This document shows positions 45,220-54,659 of a DNA stretch of 64,000 nucleotides, piece after piece; position 1 is the first letter of the stretch, and each line of letters begins with the position of its first letter. A program made the position numbers and the translations under genes. Under the pieces are notes generated by a model, which did not search any database, was not told the DNA's origin, and saw only the letters and a list, made by a program, of their open reading frames with translations. The DNA is from Streptomyces sp. SID8352 (lineage in GTDB: Bacteria > Actinomycetota > Actinomycetes > Streptomycetales > Streptomycetaceae): contig NZ_WWGX01000022.1 of the NCBI RefSeq assembly GCF_009862265.1, positions 468,019 through 532,018 of the forward strand, given 5' to 3'.

Positions 45220-47288
45220 TACGCGGCCCTCCTCGTCCCGGTCTCCCGGACATCCCTGACCAGCCCGGCGATGGTGTCCGCCCGCAGCTCCTCCAACGTG
45301 ACGGCCGTGCCGCCCAGTTCACCCGCGAGCCGGCCGGCCAGCCCCAGCCGCACCGGGCCCGTCTCGCAGTCCACGACCACGCAGGCGGTGCCCTCGGCCG
45401 CGAACAGCCGGGCGGCCCGCGCGGACAGCGCCACCGGATCGGGGCCGCCGGTGGCCCGTCCGTCGGTCACCACCACGACCAGCGCCCGGCGCGCCGGGTC
45501 GCGCAGCCGTTCGACCCGCAGCACGTCGTGGGCCCGGAGCAGCCCGGTGGCCAGCGGGGTGCGCCCGCCGGTCGGCAGTGACTCCAGCCGGGCCGCCGCC
45601 GCGTCCACCGACGAGGTCGGGGGCAGCGCCACCTCGGCGGCCGTGCCGCGGAAGGTCACCAGGCCGACCTTGTCCCGCCGCTGGTAGGCGTCGAGCAGCA
45701 GGGAGAGGACGGCGCCCTTCACCGCGCCCATCCGCCGCCGGGCCGCCATCGATCCGGAGGCGTCGACGACGAACAGCACGAGGTTGGACTCGTGGCCCTC
45801 GCGCACCGCCTGCCGCAGGTCGTCCCGCCGCACCACCAGCCCCGGGCCACCGCGCCCGCGCGCCCGCTGGTGGGGGGCGGCGGCCCGGACGGTGGCGGAC
45901 AGGTGCAGCCGGGTCAGGGTGGCCCGGGGGCGGCGGGCGCCGGTGGTGCGGCCCTGCTCGGTGCGCGCCCGCGACCTGCGGCCGGCGGCGCCGTCCCCGA
46001 GGCCGGGCACGCTGAGCACCTTCGTCCGGAACGGATCGGCGGCCCGCGCCGGGGCCTGCTCGCCCGCACCGGGCCCGCCGGGAGGCCGCGACCCCTCCCC
46101 GGCGCCCTCCGGACCACCGGTCCCGGCGTCCGCGCCGTCACCCGCTTCCCCGGCGTCACCGCCGTCCCCGGAGGGCGCGCTGTCCCCGTGCCCTCCGCCG
46201 CCGGACTCCGGCGGCCCGCCCGGCCCCTCCGGACCGCCGGGACCGCCCGGGCCGTCCGGCCCCGGGTCGGGATCGTCGTCGCCGAACTCGTCCAGGGCCT
46301 CGTCGAGCCGGTCCTCGTCCAGCCCGGGGGCGTCGAAGGGATTGCGGCGGCGCCGGTGCGGCAGGGCCAGCAGCGCCGCCCGGCGCACGTCCTCGGCCAG
46401 CACCTCGGTCCGCCCCGCCCACGCGGCGAGCGCGGTCGCGGTACGGGCCATCACGATGTCCGCGCGCATCCCGTCCACCTCGAACGCCGCACAGGTCGCC
46501 GCGATCCGGCGGAGCGCCGTGTCGTCCAGCCGTACCGAGGGCAGCAGGGCCCGCGCCGCCACGATCCGCTCCCGCAGCGCGGCCTCCTCCCCGGCCCAGC
46601 GCGCGGCGAAAGCGGCGGGGTCGTCGTCGTAGGCCAGGCGGCGCCGGACGACTTCCACCCGCTGCTCCGGATCGCGCGAGGCGGACACCTCCACGGTGAG
46701 CCCGAAGCGGTCCAGCAGCTGCGGACGCAGCTCGCCCTCCTCCGGGTTCATCGTCCCGACGAGCAGGAACCGCGCCGCGTGCCGGACGGAGACGCCCTCG
46801 CGCTCGACGTACGAGGCGCCCATCGCCGCCGCGTCCAGCAGCAGGTCGACGAGGTGGTCGTGGAGGAGGTTGACCTCGTCGACGTAGAGGATGCCCCGGT
46901 TGGCGGCGGCGAGCAGGCCCGGCTCGAAGGCCTTCACGCCCTCCGCCAGGGCCCGTTCGATGTCCAGCGCCCCCACCAGCCGGTCCTCCGAGGCGCCGAC
47001 CGGCAGCTCGACGAGGGCGGCCGGGCGCTCGGCCGCGGGGGGCGAGCCGTGCGGGCCGTCGGGGCAGGACGGGTCGGGGGAGGCGGGGTCGCAGGCGAAG
47101 CGGCAGCCGGACACGACCGCGAGGCGCGGCATCAGCGCGGCCAGCGCCCGCACGGCGGTCGACTTGGCGGTCCCCTTCTCCCCGCGCACGAGGACCCCGC
47201 CGACCCGCGGGGAGACCGCGTTCAGCAGCAGGGCCAGCCGCAGGTCGTCCTGGCCGACGACGGCGGTGAACGGATAGGGCGTGCTCAC
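45219..47288 (-). CDS. Fused ChlI/ChlD-like chelatase subunit (putative cobaltochelatase)
   Basis: A 689-residue AAA+ chelatase motor fused to a von Willebrand A domain. The N-terminal AAA part has Walker [15 protein letters not shown] near residue 36 and [20 protein letters not shown] as Walker B. An acidic Pro/Gly-rich linker covers about residues 320-420. The C-terminal VWA domain has the MIDAS motif [10 protein letters not shown]. Such proteins energise metal insertion with a large CobN-type subunit. No cobN is in the window; position in a cobalamin operon argues for cobalt rather than magnesium. Confidence 0.88.
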   Translation of the reverse strand: MSTPYPFTAVVGQDDLRLALLLNAVSPRVGGVLVRGEKGTAKSTAVRALAALMPRLAVVSGCRFACDPASPDPSCPDGPHGSPPAAERPAALVELPVGASEDRLVGALDIERALAEGVKAFEPGLLAAANRGILYVDEVNLLHDHLVDLLLDAAAMGASYVEREGVSVRHAARFLLVGTMNPEEGELRPQLLDRFGLTVEVSASRDPEQRVEVVRRRLAYDDDPAAFAARWAGEEAALRERIVAARALLPSVRLDDTALRRIAATCAAFEVDGMRADIVMARTATALAAWAGRTEVLAEDVRRAALLALPHRRRRNPFDAPGLDEDRLDEALDEFGDDDPDPGPDGPGGPGGPEGPGGPPESGGGGHGDSAPSGDGGDAGEAGDGADAGTGGPEGAGEGSRPPGGPGAGEQAPARAADPFRTKVLSVPGLGDGAAGRRSRARTEQGRTTGARRPRATLTRLHLSATVRAAAPHQRARGRGGPGLVVRRDDLRQAVREGHESNLVLFVVDASGSMAARRRMGAVKGAVLSLLLDAYQRRDKVGLVTFRGTAAEVALPPTSSVDAAAARLESLPTGGRTPLATGLLRAHDVLRVERLRDPARRALVVVVTDGRATGGPDPVALSARAARLFAAEGTACVVVDCETGPVRLGLAGRLAGELGGTAVTLEELRADTIAGLVRDVRETGTRRAA

Positions 47289-47361
47289 GCGGCGGTCACT
47301 CCTTCGAAGGGGGTACGGCGACGGGGCCCGGCACCGTGCGGCGCGGGCCCGGGGGCGGGGC

Positions 47362-48870
47362 TCACCCGGGTGCCCCGGGCGGGACGAAGGGGAGTCCGGG
47401 AGGCGCGCCGGACTCGATGAGGCGCCAGAGGGCGTCGGTGTCCGCGTGCTCCTCGATCAGATCGCCCAGCAGGTCCAGTTGCCGCTCCCGCAGCGCGGCG
47501 AACGAGGTGTCCGGGGCGGGGACGAAGCGGCGTCCGGCGGCGGCGGCGACCTCGCGCAGGAACGCCCGCCGGAAGCCGTCCGACTCCAGCGAGCCGTGCC
47601 AGTGGGTGCCCCAGGTCTGCCCGGACCGGCAGCCGTCGAGGAAGGGCTCGCCGCCCGTCACCCGCGCGACGCCGTGATGGATCTCGTACCCCTCGACGCG
47701 TTCCCCGAGGGCCTCGCCCACCGGCCGGGCGAGGGTCTTGGCGGGGGCGAAGCGGACCCGCACGGGCAGGAGGCCGAGCCCCTGGACCCGGCCCCGGCGG
47801 CTCTCCACGTCGTCCTCGATCTCCTCGCCGAGGACCTGGAAGCCCCCGCACACGCCGAGCACCGGGCGGCCCTCGGCGGCCCGGCGGACGAGGGCGCGGG
47901 CCAGTCCCCGCTCCCGCAGCCAGTCCAGGGCGCGGACGGTGCCCCGGGTGCCGGGCACGACGACGAGGTCGGCGTCCGCCAGTTCCTCCGGGCGGTCCAC
48001 GAACCGCACCACCACGCCGGGTTCGGCGGCCAGCGCGTCCACGTCGGTGAAGTTGGACATCAGCGGCACCGCGCACACGGCGACCCGCAGCACCTCCTCG
48101 CCCACCGGCGGGGCGACGGCCGACTCCCGCACGGTGCCGCGCAGGGAGACCCGCAGGCCGTCCTCCTCGTCGATGCCGAGCCCGTGCCGGAAGGGCAGCA
48201 CGCCGTAGGTCCGGCGGCCGGTCAGGTCGCGCAGCATGCCCAGTCCGGGTTCCAGCAGGCTCACGTCGCCGCGGAACTTGTTGACCAGGAACCCGGCGAC
48301 GAGCGCCTGGTCCTCGGGGGAGAGCAGGGCCACCGTGCCGAAGAAGGAGGCGAAGACGCCGCCGCGGTCGATGTCCCCGACGACCAGGACGGGCAGTCCG
48401 GCGCCCCGGGCCACCCCCATGTTGACGATGTCGTTGCGGCGCAGGTTGATCTCGGCGGGGCTGCCGGCGCCCTCGCAGACCACCGCGTCGTGGGTGGCCC
48501 GCAGTTCGGCCAGGCAGTCGAGGACGGTGCCGAGCAACTGCCGCTGGCGCCCGCCGTGGTAGCCGCGGGCGCTCATCTCCCCGACCGCCCGGCCGAGCAG
48601 GACCACCTGGCTGCTGCGGTCGCCGCCCGGCTTGAGCAGCACCGGGTTCATCAGCGCGGTCGGCTCCAGCCGGCAGGCCTGCGCCTGCATCGCCTGGGCC
48701 CGGCCGATCTCGGCCCCCTCACGGGTAACGAAGGAGTTCAGCGACATGTTCTGCGCCTTGAAGGGGGCCACCTTCACGCCCTGCCGCATCAGCCAGCGGC
48801 AGATACCGGCGGTGACGACGCTCTTGCCCGCGTCGGACGTGGTGCCGGCGACCAGGAGACCGCCGCTCAT
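47362..48870 (-). CDS. cobQ: Cobyric acid synthase
   Basis: Amidates the b, d, e and g carboxylates of adenosylcobyrinate diamide. The 502-residue enzyme has an N-terminal ATP site [14 protein letters not shown] near residue 9, [10 protein letters not shown], and a C-terminal glutaminase domain with the nucleophile in [12 protein letters not shown] and His in [14 protein letters not shown] 48870 overlaps the cobD stop (ATGA). A 73-bp gap separates it from the chelatase gene downstream. Confidence 0.95.
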   Translation of the reverse strand: MSGGLLVAGTTSDAGKSVVTAGICRWLMRQGVKVAPFKAQNMSLNSFVTREGAEIGRAQAMQAQACRLEPTALMNPVLLKPGGDRSSQVVLLGRAVGEMSARGYHGGRQRQLLGTVLDCLAELRATHDAVVCEGAGSPAEINLRRNDIVNMGVARGAGLPVLVVGDIDRGGVFASFFGTVALLSPEDQALVAGFLVNKFRGDVSLLEPGLGMLRDLTGRRTYGVLPFRHGLGIDEEDGLRVSLRGTVRESAVAPPVGEEVLRVAVCAVPLMSNFTDVDALAAEPGVVVRFVDRPEELADADLVVVPGTRGTVRALDWLRERGLARALVRRAAEGRPVLGVCGGFQVLGEEIEDDVESRRGRVQGLGLLPVRVRFAPAKTLARPVGEALGERVEGYEIHHGVARVTGGEPFLDGCRSGQTWGTHWHGSLESDGFRRAFLREVAAAAGRRFVPAPDTSFAALRERQLDLLGDLIEEHADTDALWRLIESGAPPGLPFVPPGAPG

Positions 48871-49853
48871 GACCGGCCCCCCGCCCCGCGCCCGGCGGCG
48901 CGGCGTCCCGGGGCGGCCACCCGGCGCGCGAGCAGCCGCGCGCCCGCGCACACGCCCAGCGCCAGCCAGCCCACGCGCCGGGACAGCCGCACGGCCCGCT
49001 CGATGTCGCCGGTCCGGACGGGGCGCCCGGCGGCGCCGTTGAGCACCGGCCGGTGCTCAACCCGGCCGGCGTAGGAGAGGGTGCCGCCGAGCCGTACGCC
49101 GAGGGCACCGGCGAACGAGGCCTCCACCGGGCCCGCGTTGGGGCTGGGGTGGCGTCCGGCGTCGGCGCGCCAGGCGCGGAGGGCGCCGCGCGGATCGCCG
49201 CCGGAGGCGGTCGCGAGGACGGCGGTCAGCCGGGCGCCCGGCCATCCGGCGAGGTCGTCGAGGCGGGCGGAGGCCCAGCCGTACCGCAGATGGCGCGGTG
49301 AGCGGTGGCCGACCATGGCGTCCAGGGTGTTGGCGGCGCGGAAGCCGAGCAGCCCCGGCACCCCGGCCGCGGCGCCCCACACCAGGGCGCCGACCACCGC
49401 GTCCGAGGTGTTCTCGGCGACGGACTCGACGACGGCGCGGGCGATCCCGTCGGCGTCCAGTGCCTTGGGGTCCCGCCCGCACAGGTGCGGCAGCCGGGCC
49501 CGGGCGGTGCCGAGGTCCCCGGCCTCCAGGGCGCGGCCGACGGCGCGCGCCTCGCGGGCCAGCGAGGTGCCGCCGACGACGGCCCAGGTGGCGGCGGCGG
49601 TCAGGGCGACGGAGGCGGCGGGGGAGCGGCGCACGGCGCGGGCGGCGGCGGTGCCCAGCGCGGCGGCGCCCCCGGCGCACACGGCGGTGTGCAGGGCGCC
49701 CCAGCCGCGGTGGTCGTGCCACAGCCCGCGTTCCACGGCACCGGCGGCACGGCCGAACAGGGCGACGGGGTGCCCGCGGCGGGGATCGCCGAGGAGCAGG
49801 TCACCGAGGAGGCCGGCGGCGGCACCGTACGCGAAGACGCGTTCGGCGCGCAC
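48867..49853 (-). CDS. cobD: Adenosylcobinamide-phosphate synthase
   Basis: Membrane enzyme (CobD/CbiB) attaching aminopropanol or its phosphate to adenosylcobyric acid. The 328-residue chain has [21 protein letters not shown] at the N-terminus (in part), [19 protein letters not shown] and [19 protein letters not shown], all family hallmarks, with several membrane helices. GTG 49853 has no Shine-Dalgarno; a mini-ORF upstream stops three bases before it, so translational coupling is likely. It is the first gene of the B12 riboswitch operon. Confidence 0.93.
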   Translation of the reverse strand: MRAERVFAYGAAAGLLGDLLLGDPRRGHPVALFGRAAGAVERGLWHDHRGWGALHTAVCAGGAAALGTAAARAVRRSPAASVALTAAATWAVVGGTSLAREARAVGRALEAGDLGTARARLPHLCGRDPKALDADGIARAVVESVAENTSDAVVGALVWGAAAGVPGLLGFRAANTLDAMVGHRSPRHLRYGWASARLDDLAGWPGARLTAVLATASGGDPRGALRAWRADAGRHPSPNAGPVEASFAGALGVRLGGTLSYAGRVEHRPVLNGAAGRPVRTGDIERAVRLSRRVGWLALGVCAGARLLARRVAAPGRRAAGRGAGGRS

Positions 49854-49856
49854 GGC

Positions 49857-49916
49857 TCAGCCGGTCGCGGGGCGGGGGAGCGGGGTGCCGGGGTACCTCG
49901 GGCGTCGGGCGCGCAT
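49857..49916 (-). CDS. Possible 19-codon leader ORF before cobD
   Basis: ATG 49916 opens MRARRPRYPGTPLPRPATG and stops at TGA 49859-49857, in frame with cobD and three bases before its GTG. GTGAGGA lies about eight bases upstream. Since cobD itself lacks a Shine-Dalgarno, ribosomes may reach it by reinitiation, and the riboswitch would then control translation of the leader ORF. This is inference; the peptide may be fortuitous. Confidence 0.35.
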   Translation of the reverse strand: MRARRPRYPGTPLPRPATG

Positions 49917-49959
49917 GGGGGTATGTCCTCACTCAGGGTGTCCACGCCCTGGCTCGACG

Positions 49960-50085
49960 GAACCGGCGGTGGGAGTTCCTGGCTCCCGGGACCGCGCGCA
50001 CCGCGTGGTGCGTGCCGTCCCGGTGACAGTGGCGGGACCGCGCCGGAATCGCACCGGCTTCCTCTCCAGCCGCCGTAATGGCACC
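49960..50085 (-). ncRNA. Cobalamin riboswitch upstream of the cobD operon
   Basis: On the minus strand the core reads GAAGCCGGTGCGATTCCGGC, then the B12 box CCCGCCACTGT (box core at 50033-50026) and the 3-prime element GGAGCCAGGAACTCC. These match, in order, the conserved GGAAxxxGGTGxxAxTCC, GCCACTG and GAGCCAGGA segments of the cobalamin aptamer. CGGCGG and CCGCCG near the ends can form an outer stem. It should reduce expression of cobD, cobQ, the chelatase, cobO and cobB when B12 is plentiful. Borders are approximate. Confidence 0.85.
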
Positions 50086-50305
50086 GGGAAGTCCACCACG
50101 GTCCGCGAAGGCCCGTCAACTCGCCGTTGACCTGCGCGGGGTGAGTGTGGGAAGCCCCACACGGCGCGCGGGCCCCGGACGCGGCGCGCGCGGCGCGGAA
50201 AGGGCGGGCCGGGGCACGCGGGGGCGGCGGACGGGCGCGGGGCGGGCGGGAAGGGCGGAGGGGCGCGGGCGCGCGCTCGCGGTCGTCGGGGGCGGGGGAG
50301 CGCGA

Positions 50306-50354
50306 AGGGGCGCGGGGCGTACGGCGGTGTCCCGCAGCAACGCCCCGCGCCCCT
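50306..50354 (-). terminator. Terminator of the pit operon
   Basis: A perfect 15-bp stem, AGGGGCGCGGGGCGT (50306-50320) with its complement at 50340-50354 and a 19-base loop, lies 14 bases after the minus-strand stop at 50369. Confidence 0.7.
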
Positions 50355-50368
50355 CCGCCGGAGGCCGG

Positions 50369-50590
50369 TCAGGCGACGATCAGGTAGATCCCGTAGGTCA
50401 CCGCCGCGGCGCAGGCCGCGAAGCAGGCGCAGGCGGCGGTGACGGCGAGCGTCGCCGGCCGGCCCTGGGCGGCGGCCCGCTCCCGGTGGGAGAGGCCGGT
50501 GATGCCGAGGGTGAACAGGGCCACGAGGGCCACGGTGACCACGAGACTGACCCCGAAGACGGAGCCGAGTGCTGCCCAGTCGATCTGCAT
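50369..50590 (-). CDS. Small two-helix membrane protein downstream of pit
   Basis: A 73-residue protein. Helix 1 (GSVFGVSLVVTVALVALFTLG) and helix 2 (LAVTAACACFAACAAAVTYGIYLIV) flank a short basic loop (SHRERAAAQGRP). It follows pit by 43 bases, with GAAGGAAGAG-like purines upstream of the ATG. It is a usual companion of this transporter in Streptomyces. Function unknown, probably an accessory subunit. Confidence 0.8.
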   Translation of the reverse strand: MQIDWAALGSVFGVSLVVTVALVALFTLGITGLSHRERAAAQGRPATLAVTAACACFAACAAAVTYGIYLIVA

Positions 50591-50633
50591 GGTGCTTCTC
50601 TTCCTTCGCTCCCGGACGGACCCGGACGCGGGC

Positions 50634-51998
50634 TCAGACGGCGGTGGGCGCCGAGGCGGAGGGGGTCTTGGCCTCGGCGGCGGCCGGAACGGCGGGCGAG
50701 GGGGCCGGGATCTCCGCGGCCAGCGCGTCGGCGGCGAGTGCGTCCGCGGCGAGTGCGTCGGCGGCGAGCGCGTCCGCGGCGAGGGCGTCGGCCGTCAGGC
50801 ACTCGACGGCGGCGTCGGTGGGCGGCGGGATGACGGCGGCGATGGCCTGGGTGACGACCCCGTTCGGCTCCGGCTCCGGGTGGTGGTGGCCGTGGCCGTG
50901 GCCGTCGACGACGTTGGTGTGGTCGATGACCTCGCGCCGGGAGATCCGCCAGATCGCGAAGCTCGCGGCGATCAGGAAGACCGCGACCGCGGCCGTGCCC
51001 CAGTCGCCGAGGCGGCAGACCCACTCGGCGATCGCGGCGACCAGGGCCGCGGCCGGGAGGGTGAGCCCCCAGGCGACGAACATGCGGGTGGCCGTGGACC
51101 AGCGGACCACGCCGCCCTTGCGGCCGAGGCCGGCGCCCATCACCGCACCGGAGACCGAGTGCGTGGTGGAGAGCGAGAAGCCGAGGTGGGAGGAGGCCAG
51201 GATGACCGTCGCGGCGCTGGTCTGGGCGGCGAAGCCCTGCTGCGGCTGGAGGTCGGTCAGGCCCTTGCCCATGGTGCGGATGATGCGCCAGCCGCCGAGG
51301 TAGGTGCCGAGCGCGATGGCGAGGCCCGCGGACAGGATGACCCAGACCGGCGGGTCGGAGGCGGGGGCGAGGGCGCCGCCCGCGATCAGCGCGAGGGTGA
51401 TGATGCCCATGGTCTTCTGGGCGTCGTTGGTGCCGTGGGCCAGCGAGACCAGGCCGGCGGAGGCGATCTGCCCGGCGCGGTAGCCCTTCTCGGCGGCCCG
51501 GCCGTCGGCCCGGCGGCCGAGCCGGTAGGTCATCCGGGTGGCGAGCATCGCCGCGACGCCGGCGACGATCGGGGCGGCGACGGCGGGCAGCAGCACCTTG
51601 GTGACGAGCACGCCGCCGTGGACCGCGCCGAGGCCGGCCGAGGCGACGGCGGCGCCGATCAGACCGCCCATCAGGGCGTGCGAGGAACTGGACGGCAGGC
51701 CGACCAGCCAGGTCAGCAGGTTCCAGAGGATCGCGCCGACCAGAGCGGCGAAGATGACCTCGGGACGGATGCCGGTCTCGTCGACGAGACCTTTGGAGAT
51801 CGTGTTGGCGACCTCCACCGAGAGGAAGGCGCCGACAAGGTTGAGGACGGCGGACATGGCCACCGCAACCTTGGGCTTGAGCGCACCGGTCGAAATGGTG
51901 GTTGCCATCGCGTTCGCGGTGTCGTGGAAACCGTTCGTGAAATCAAACGCGAGTGCGGTTACCACCACAATCGCGAGGATCAGCGAGAAGCTTTCCAT
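50634..51998 (-). CDS. pit: Low-affinity inorganic phosphate transporter (Pit)
   Basis: A 454-residue PiT family symporter. The duplicated signature is seen as FDFTNGFHDTANAMAT near residue 19 and LVSLAHGTNDAQKTMG near 210, with about ten helices and the family segment GLPSSSSHALMGG. The C-terminal tail, about 90 residues, is peculiar: a His-rich stretch (DGHGHGHHHPEPEP) and five repeats of a DALAA unit coded by 15-bp repeats. A PHO box lies 48 bases upstream of the start, so it is phosphate-regulated. A small membrane protein gene follows. Confidence 0.94.
   Translation of the reverse strand: MESFSLILAIVVVTALAFDFTNGFHDTANAMATTISTGALKPKVAVAMSAVLNLVGAFLSVEVANTISKGLVDETGIRPEVIFAALVGAILWNLLTWLVGLPSSSSHALMGGLIGAAVASAGLGAVHGGVLVTKVLLPAVAAPIVAGVAAMLATRMTYRLGRRADGRAAEKGYRAGQIASAGLVSLAHGTNDAQKTMGIITLALIAGGALAPASDPPVWVILSAGLAIALGTYLGGWRIIRTMGKGLTDLQPQQGFAAQTSAATVILASSHLGFSLSTTHSVSGAVMGAGLGRKGGVVRWSTATRMFVAWGLTLPAAALVAAIAEWVCRLGDWGTAAVAVFLIAASFAIWRISRREVIDHTNVVDGHGHGHHHPEPEPNGVVTQAIAAVIPPPTDAAVECLTADALAADALAADALAADALAADALAAEIPAPSPAVPAAAEAKTPSASAPTAV
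50722..50796 (-). repeat. Five 15-bp units encoding the DALAA repeats of Pit
   Basis: Units at 50722, 50737, 50752, 50767 and 50782, each 15 bp, differ at one to a few bases and code for repeated Ala-Asp-Ala-Leu-Ala near the Pit C-terminus. Unit number is likely to vary between strains without a frameshift. Confidence 0.9.
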
Positions 51999-52045
51999 TT
52001 ACCCAGGCAATCGTTCGAGGTCATTGGCGCGACGAACCTAGGTAA

Positions 52046-52067
52046 CCATGGTGAACGGAAGATGAAC
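52046..52067 (-). promoter_or_regulatory. PHO box of the pit operon
   Basis: On the minus strand GTTCATCTTCC (52067-52057) and GTTCACCATGG (52056-52046) are adjacent 11-bp direct repeat units, the second starting with the consensus GTTCACC. They lie 48 bases before ATG 51998. PhoP control of pitH2 is, from memory, known in Streptomyces. Confidence 0.82.
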
Positions 52068-52234
52068 TGGATAGGGCGTCGTGGTGTCCGAAAACGGGGC
52101 CGGGACCTCCGCGGCCGGACGCGCCGCGTGCGCGCGCCGGTGCTCTCCGGAGACGCCGCTGGCAGGATCGCCGCGGGACCGCCCGCCGGGGCGGGCGACG
52201 GGGTGCCCGGCGGCACCCGGGAGGAGGCGCGATC

Positions 52235-52966
52235 GTGACCGAACCGCAGCGCGCGGGAGCAAAACCGGAACCCGGCGCGGGGCCGGAACCGGGAACGGAA
52301 CCGGAACCGGGGGCGGCGGGGGACGCCGAGCGGGCGGAGGCGTGGCGGGCCCTGGTCGCCGCAGCCCGCCGCACGGTGGCCGACGGACTGGTGGTCGGCA
52401 CCTCCGGGAACGTCTCGGTACGGATCGGGGACACCGTGCTCGTCACACCGTCGGGGGTGCCGTACGACCGGCTGACGGCCGGGGACGCGACCGGCGTCGA
52501 CCTGGACGGGCGGCAGGTGCTCGGCACCCTGGTCCCCACCAGCGAACTGCCCATGCACCTCGCCGTGTACCGCGCCACCGACGCCCGCGCCGTCGTCCAC
52601 ACCCACGCCGTCCACGCGACGGCCGTCTCCACCCTCGTCACCGAGCTGCCCCTGGTCCACTACATGGCCGCCGCGCTGGGTGGCCCGGTCCGCGTCGCCC
52701 CCTACGCCGCCTTCGGCAGCGAGGAACTCGCCGCGCACACGCTGGACGCCCTGGCGGGCCGCACCGGCTGCCTGCTGCGCAACCACGGCACGCTCACCCA
52801 CGGCGCCACCCTGGACCAGGCGTACGACCGCACCGCGCAGCTGGAGTGGATGTGCCGCCTCTGGCTGACCGCCTCCTCCGTCCCCGGTCGCGCCCCCACC
52901 CTGCTCACGGAGGCCGACCTCGCGGAGGTCTCCCGGCGCCTGGCCACCTACGGGCAACGCCCCTGA
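52235..52966 (+). CDS. Class II aldolase/adducin family protein
   Basis: A 243-residue zinc aldolase-fold protein similar to L-fuculose-phosphate aldolase. After a Pro/Glu/Gly-rich tail (about 30 residues of PEPG-like repeats) come GTSGNVSVRIGD, the zinc ligands in VVHTHAVHATA, and LLRNHGTLTHGATLDQAY. It may cleave a sugar phosphate or act as an epimerase; the substrate is unknown. GTG 52235 follows GGAGGAGG. It is divergent from pit, 236 bp away, so the PHO box lies between them. Confidence 0.88.
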   Translation: MTEPQRAGAKPEPGAGPEPGTEPEPGAAGDAERAEAWRALVAAARRTVADGLVVGTSGNVSVRIGDTVLVTPSGVPYDRLTAGDATGVDLDGRQVLGTLVPTSELPMHLAVYRATDARAVVHTHAVHATAVSTLVTELPLVHYMAAALGGPVRVAPYAAFGSEELAAHTLDALAGRTGCLLRNHGTLTHGATLDQAYDRTAQLEWMCRLWLTASSVPGRAPTLLTEADLAEVSRRLATYGQRP

Positions 52967-53163
52967 CGGCCCGTCGGGGGAAGAGAGGGGGAGAGGCGGG
53001 GGCGGAAGGAGGGCGTCACTCCCTCTCACCCGTCACCCCCCTCGCCCCACCAACCGTCCCCGGGCGTGGAGCGCCGCCCCGGGGGTACCGGAGGGGTGGC
53101 CGCCGTCACCCCCCGCCGGGTGTTCCGCTGGCCGGTCGCGGAGTCCACCGGGAGACTGACGCC

Positions 53164-54294
53164 ATGCGCACTGCCACAGCAACGGCCGCCGCCGTCACCG
53201 CGGCCCTGGCGGCGGCCGGCGCGGCCGGCGTCGCCGCCGGACGGGTCGCCAGCGACGCCGCGCTCAAGGTGTCCCCCGGCCGCCCCCTGCCGACCGAGCC
53301 CCGGCTCACCGTGCACGGCACCGCCCCCGGCCGGATCACCCTCACCCGGGACCTGGCCGCCCTGCGCCCGGGCCGCTACGGCCTCGCGGGCGACGGCTCG
53401 CACGCGGTCGTCGGCCCGGTGCTGGAGGGGGCCCGGGAGGGCGCCGACACCGTGGTCCGCCGACTGGAACGGGTCACGCACGGCTCCTTCGCGGCGGGCG
53501 ACCGCGCCTGGCTCACCCCCAACCTCCACGTCGGCACCCCCCGCACCGCCCTCGGTATCGACCACACCGACCTGGAGATCCCGGGCGACCTCGGGCCCCT
53601 CCCGGCCTGGTTCCTGCCGGGCGCCCGCCCCACCTGGCTGATCGCGGTGCACGGCCTGGGCACCACCCGCGAGCAGGTCATGAACCTGATGACGCCGCTG
53701 TACGAGCGGCGCATGCCGGTGCTCGCGCCCACCCTGCGCGGCGACGTCGGCGCCCCGCCCTCGCCGGACGGGCTCCAGCACTTCGGGGAGACCGAGTGGC
53801 ACGACGTGGACGCGGCCGTCCGCCACGCCGTCGAGAACGGCGCCCGGCAGGTGGTGCTGCTCGGCTGGTCAACCGGTGCCGCCATGGCCCTGCGCGCGGC
53901 GGCCCGGTCCGGTGTCCGCGACCGCATCGCGGGCCTCGTCCTGGACTCCCCGGTGCTGAGCTGGGAGACCACCCTGCGGGCCCTGGCCACCGCACGGCAC
54001 GTGCCCGCGCCGCTCCTGCCGCTCGCCGTCCGCGCCGCCCAGGGCCGGGCGGGACTCCCCCCCGACGACGGCGCCGACCCGGACGGCGTCCTCCGTCCGG
54101 CCGTGCCGACGCTGGTCTTCCACGGCCCGGACGACGAGGTCGCCCCCTGGTCCCTCTCGCGCCGCCTCGCCGCCGCCTCGCCCCGCACGGTCACCCTGCA
54201 CCCCGTCACCGGCGCCCCCCACGCGGCCATGTGGAACGCCGACCCCGCGGACTACGAGGAGACCCTGCGCCGCTTCCTGGTCCCCCTGGTCTGA
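53164..54294 (+). CDS. Alpha/beta hydrolase with N-terminal membrane or export segment
   Basis: A 376-residue protein. The N-terminus (ATAAAVTAALAAAGAAGVAA) is a signal or anchor helix. The hydrolase fold starts near residue 155 with LIAVHGLGTTREQ, and the nucleophile elbow is LLGWSTGAAM. The acid Asp is probably in FHGPDDEVAP and the His in GAPHAAMW. The N-terminal 150 residues are family-specific. Substrate unknown (esterase, lipase or peptidase). ATG 53164 is 197 bases after the aldolase stop. Confidence 0.87.
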   Translation: MRTATATAAAVTAALAAAGAAGVAAGRVASDAALKVSPGRPLPTEPRLTVHGTAPGRITLTRDLAALRPGRYGLAGDGSHAVVGPVLEGAREGADTVVRRLERVTHGSFAAGDRAWLTPNLHVGTPRTALGIDHTDLEIPGDLGPLPAWFLPGARPTWLIAVHGLGTTREQVMNLMTPLYERRMPVLAPTLRGDVGAPPSPDGLQHFGETEWHDVDAAVRHAVENGARQVVLLGWSTGAAMALRAAARSGVRDRIAGLVLDSPVLSWETTLRALATARHVPAPLLPLAVRAAQGRAGLPPDDGADPDGVLRPAVPTLVFHGPDDEVAPWSLSRRLAAASPRTVTLHPVTGAPHAAMWNADPADYEETLRRFLVPLV

Positions 54295-54659
54295 CCGGCC
54301 GGAGGGGCCCGCCGGTCCGATCCGGCCCCGAGGGCTCCGCCCGGCGATCCGCCCGTCCCGCCGGTCACCGGCCGGGGCGGCTTCCGGACACCCGCCGCCG
54401 GATCCGCCGGGAACCCGCCGCCGGCCCCGGACGGCCCGCCGGGGACACCCGCCGGCGGGCCGGAGGGAACGGAGGGGAACCCGTCGGCGGGCGGGCGGAC
54501 GGCCCCCTCGGCCGACCCGCCGACGGGTTCCGGACGGCACCCCGCCACTGGCCGGTTCCGGTGCCCGGAGCACGACGGGAAGCCCCCCGTCCACCGCCCG
54601 TGAAGCCCACCGCGGCCTCCCGTTTGGGATTTCGGACCGTCAACCGCAAGACTGCATCC
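54295..54659. other. GC-rich gap with long hairpin
   Basis: The 365-bp gap carries many CCGCCGG runs and the hairpin at 54476-54531. A start at GTG 54600 for the next gene is possible. I see no promoter that I would trust. Confidence 0.5.
54476..54531 (+). terminator. 16-bp stem terminator-like hairpin
   Basis: GGAACCCGTCGGCGGG (54476-54491) and its exact complement (54516-54531) enclose a 24-base loop, 181 bases after the hydrolase stop. It probably ends that transcript. Confidence 0.6.

Larger units (their letters stand above)
49854..50368. other. Non-coding gap with B12 riboswitch and Pit operon terminator
   Basis: The 515-bp gap holds the cobD leader (riboswitch about 49960-50085 and mini-ORF 49857-49916) and, further right, the terminator of the Pit operon (50306-50354). 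The stretch from about 50150 to 50300 is almost pure G/C with purine runs. I see no gene there. Confidence 0.75.
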
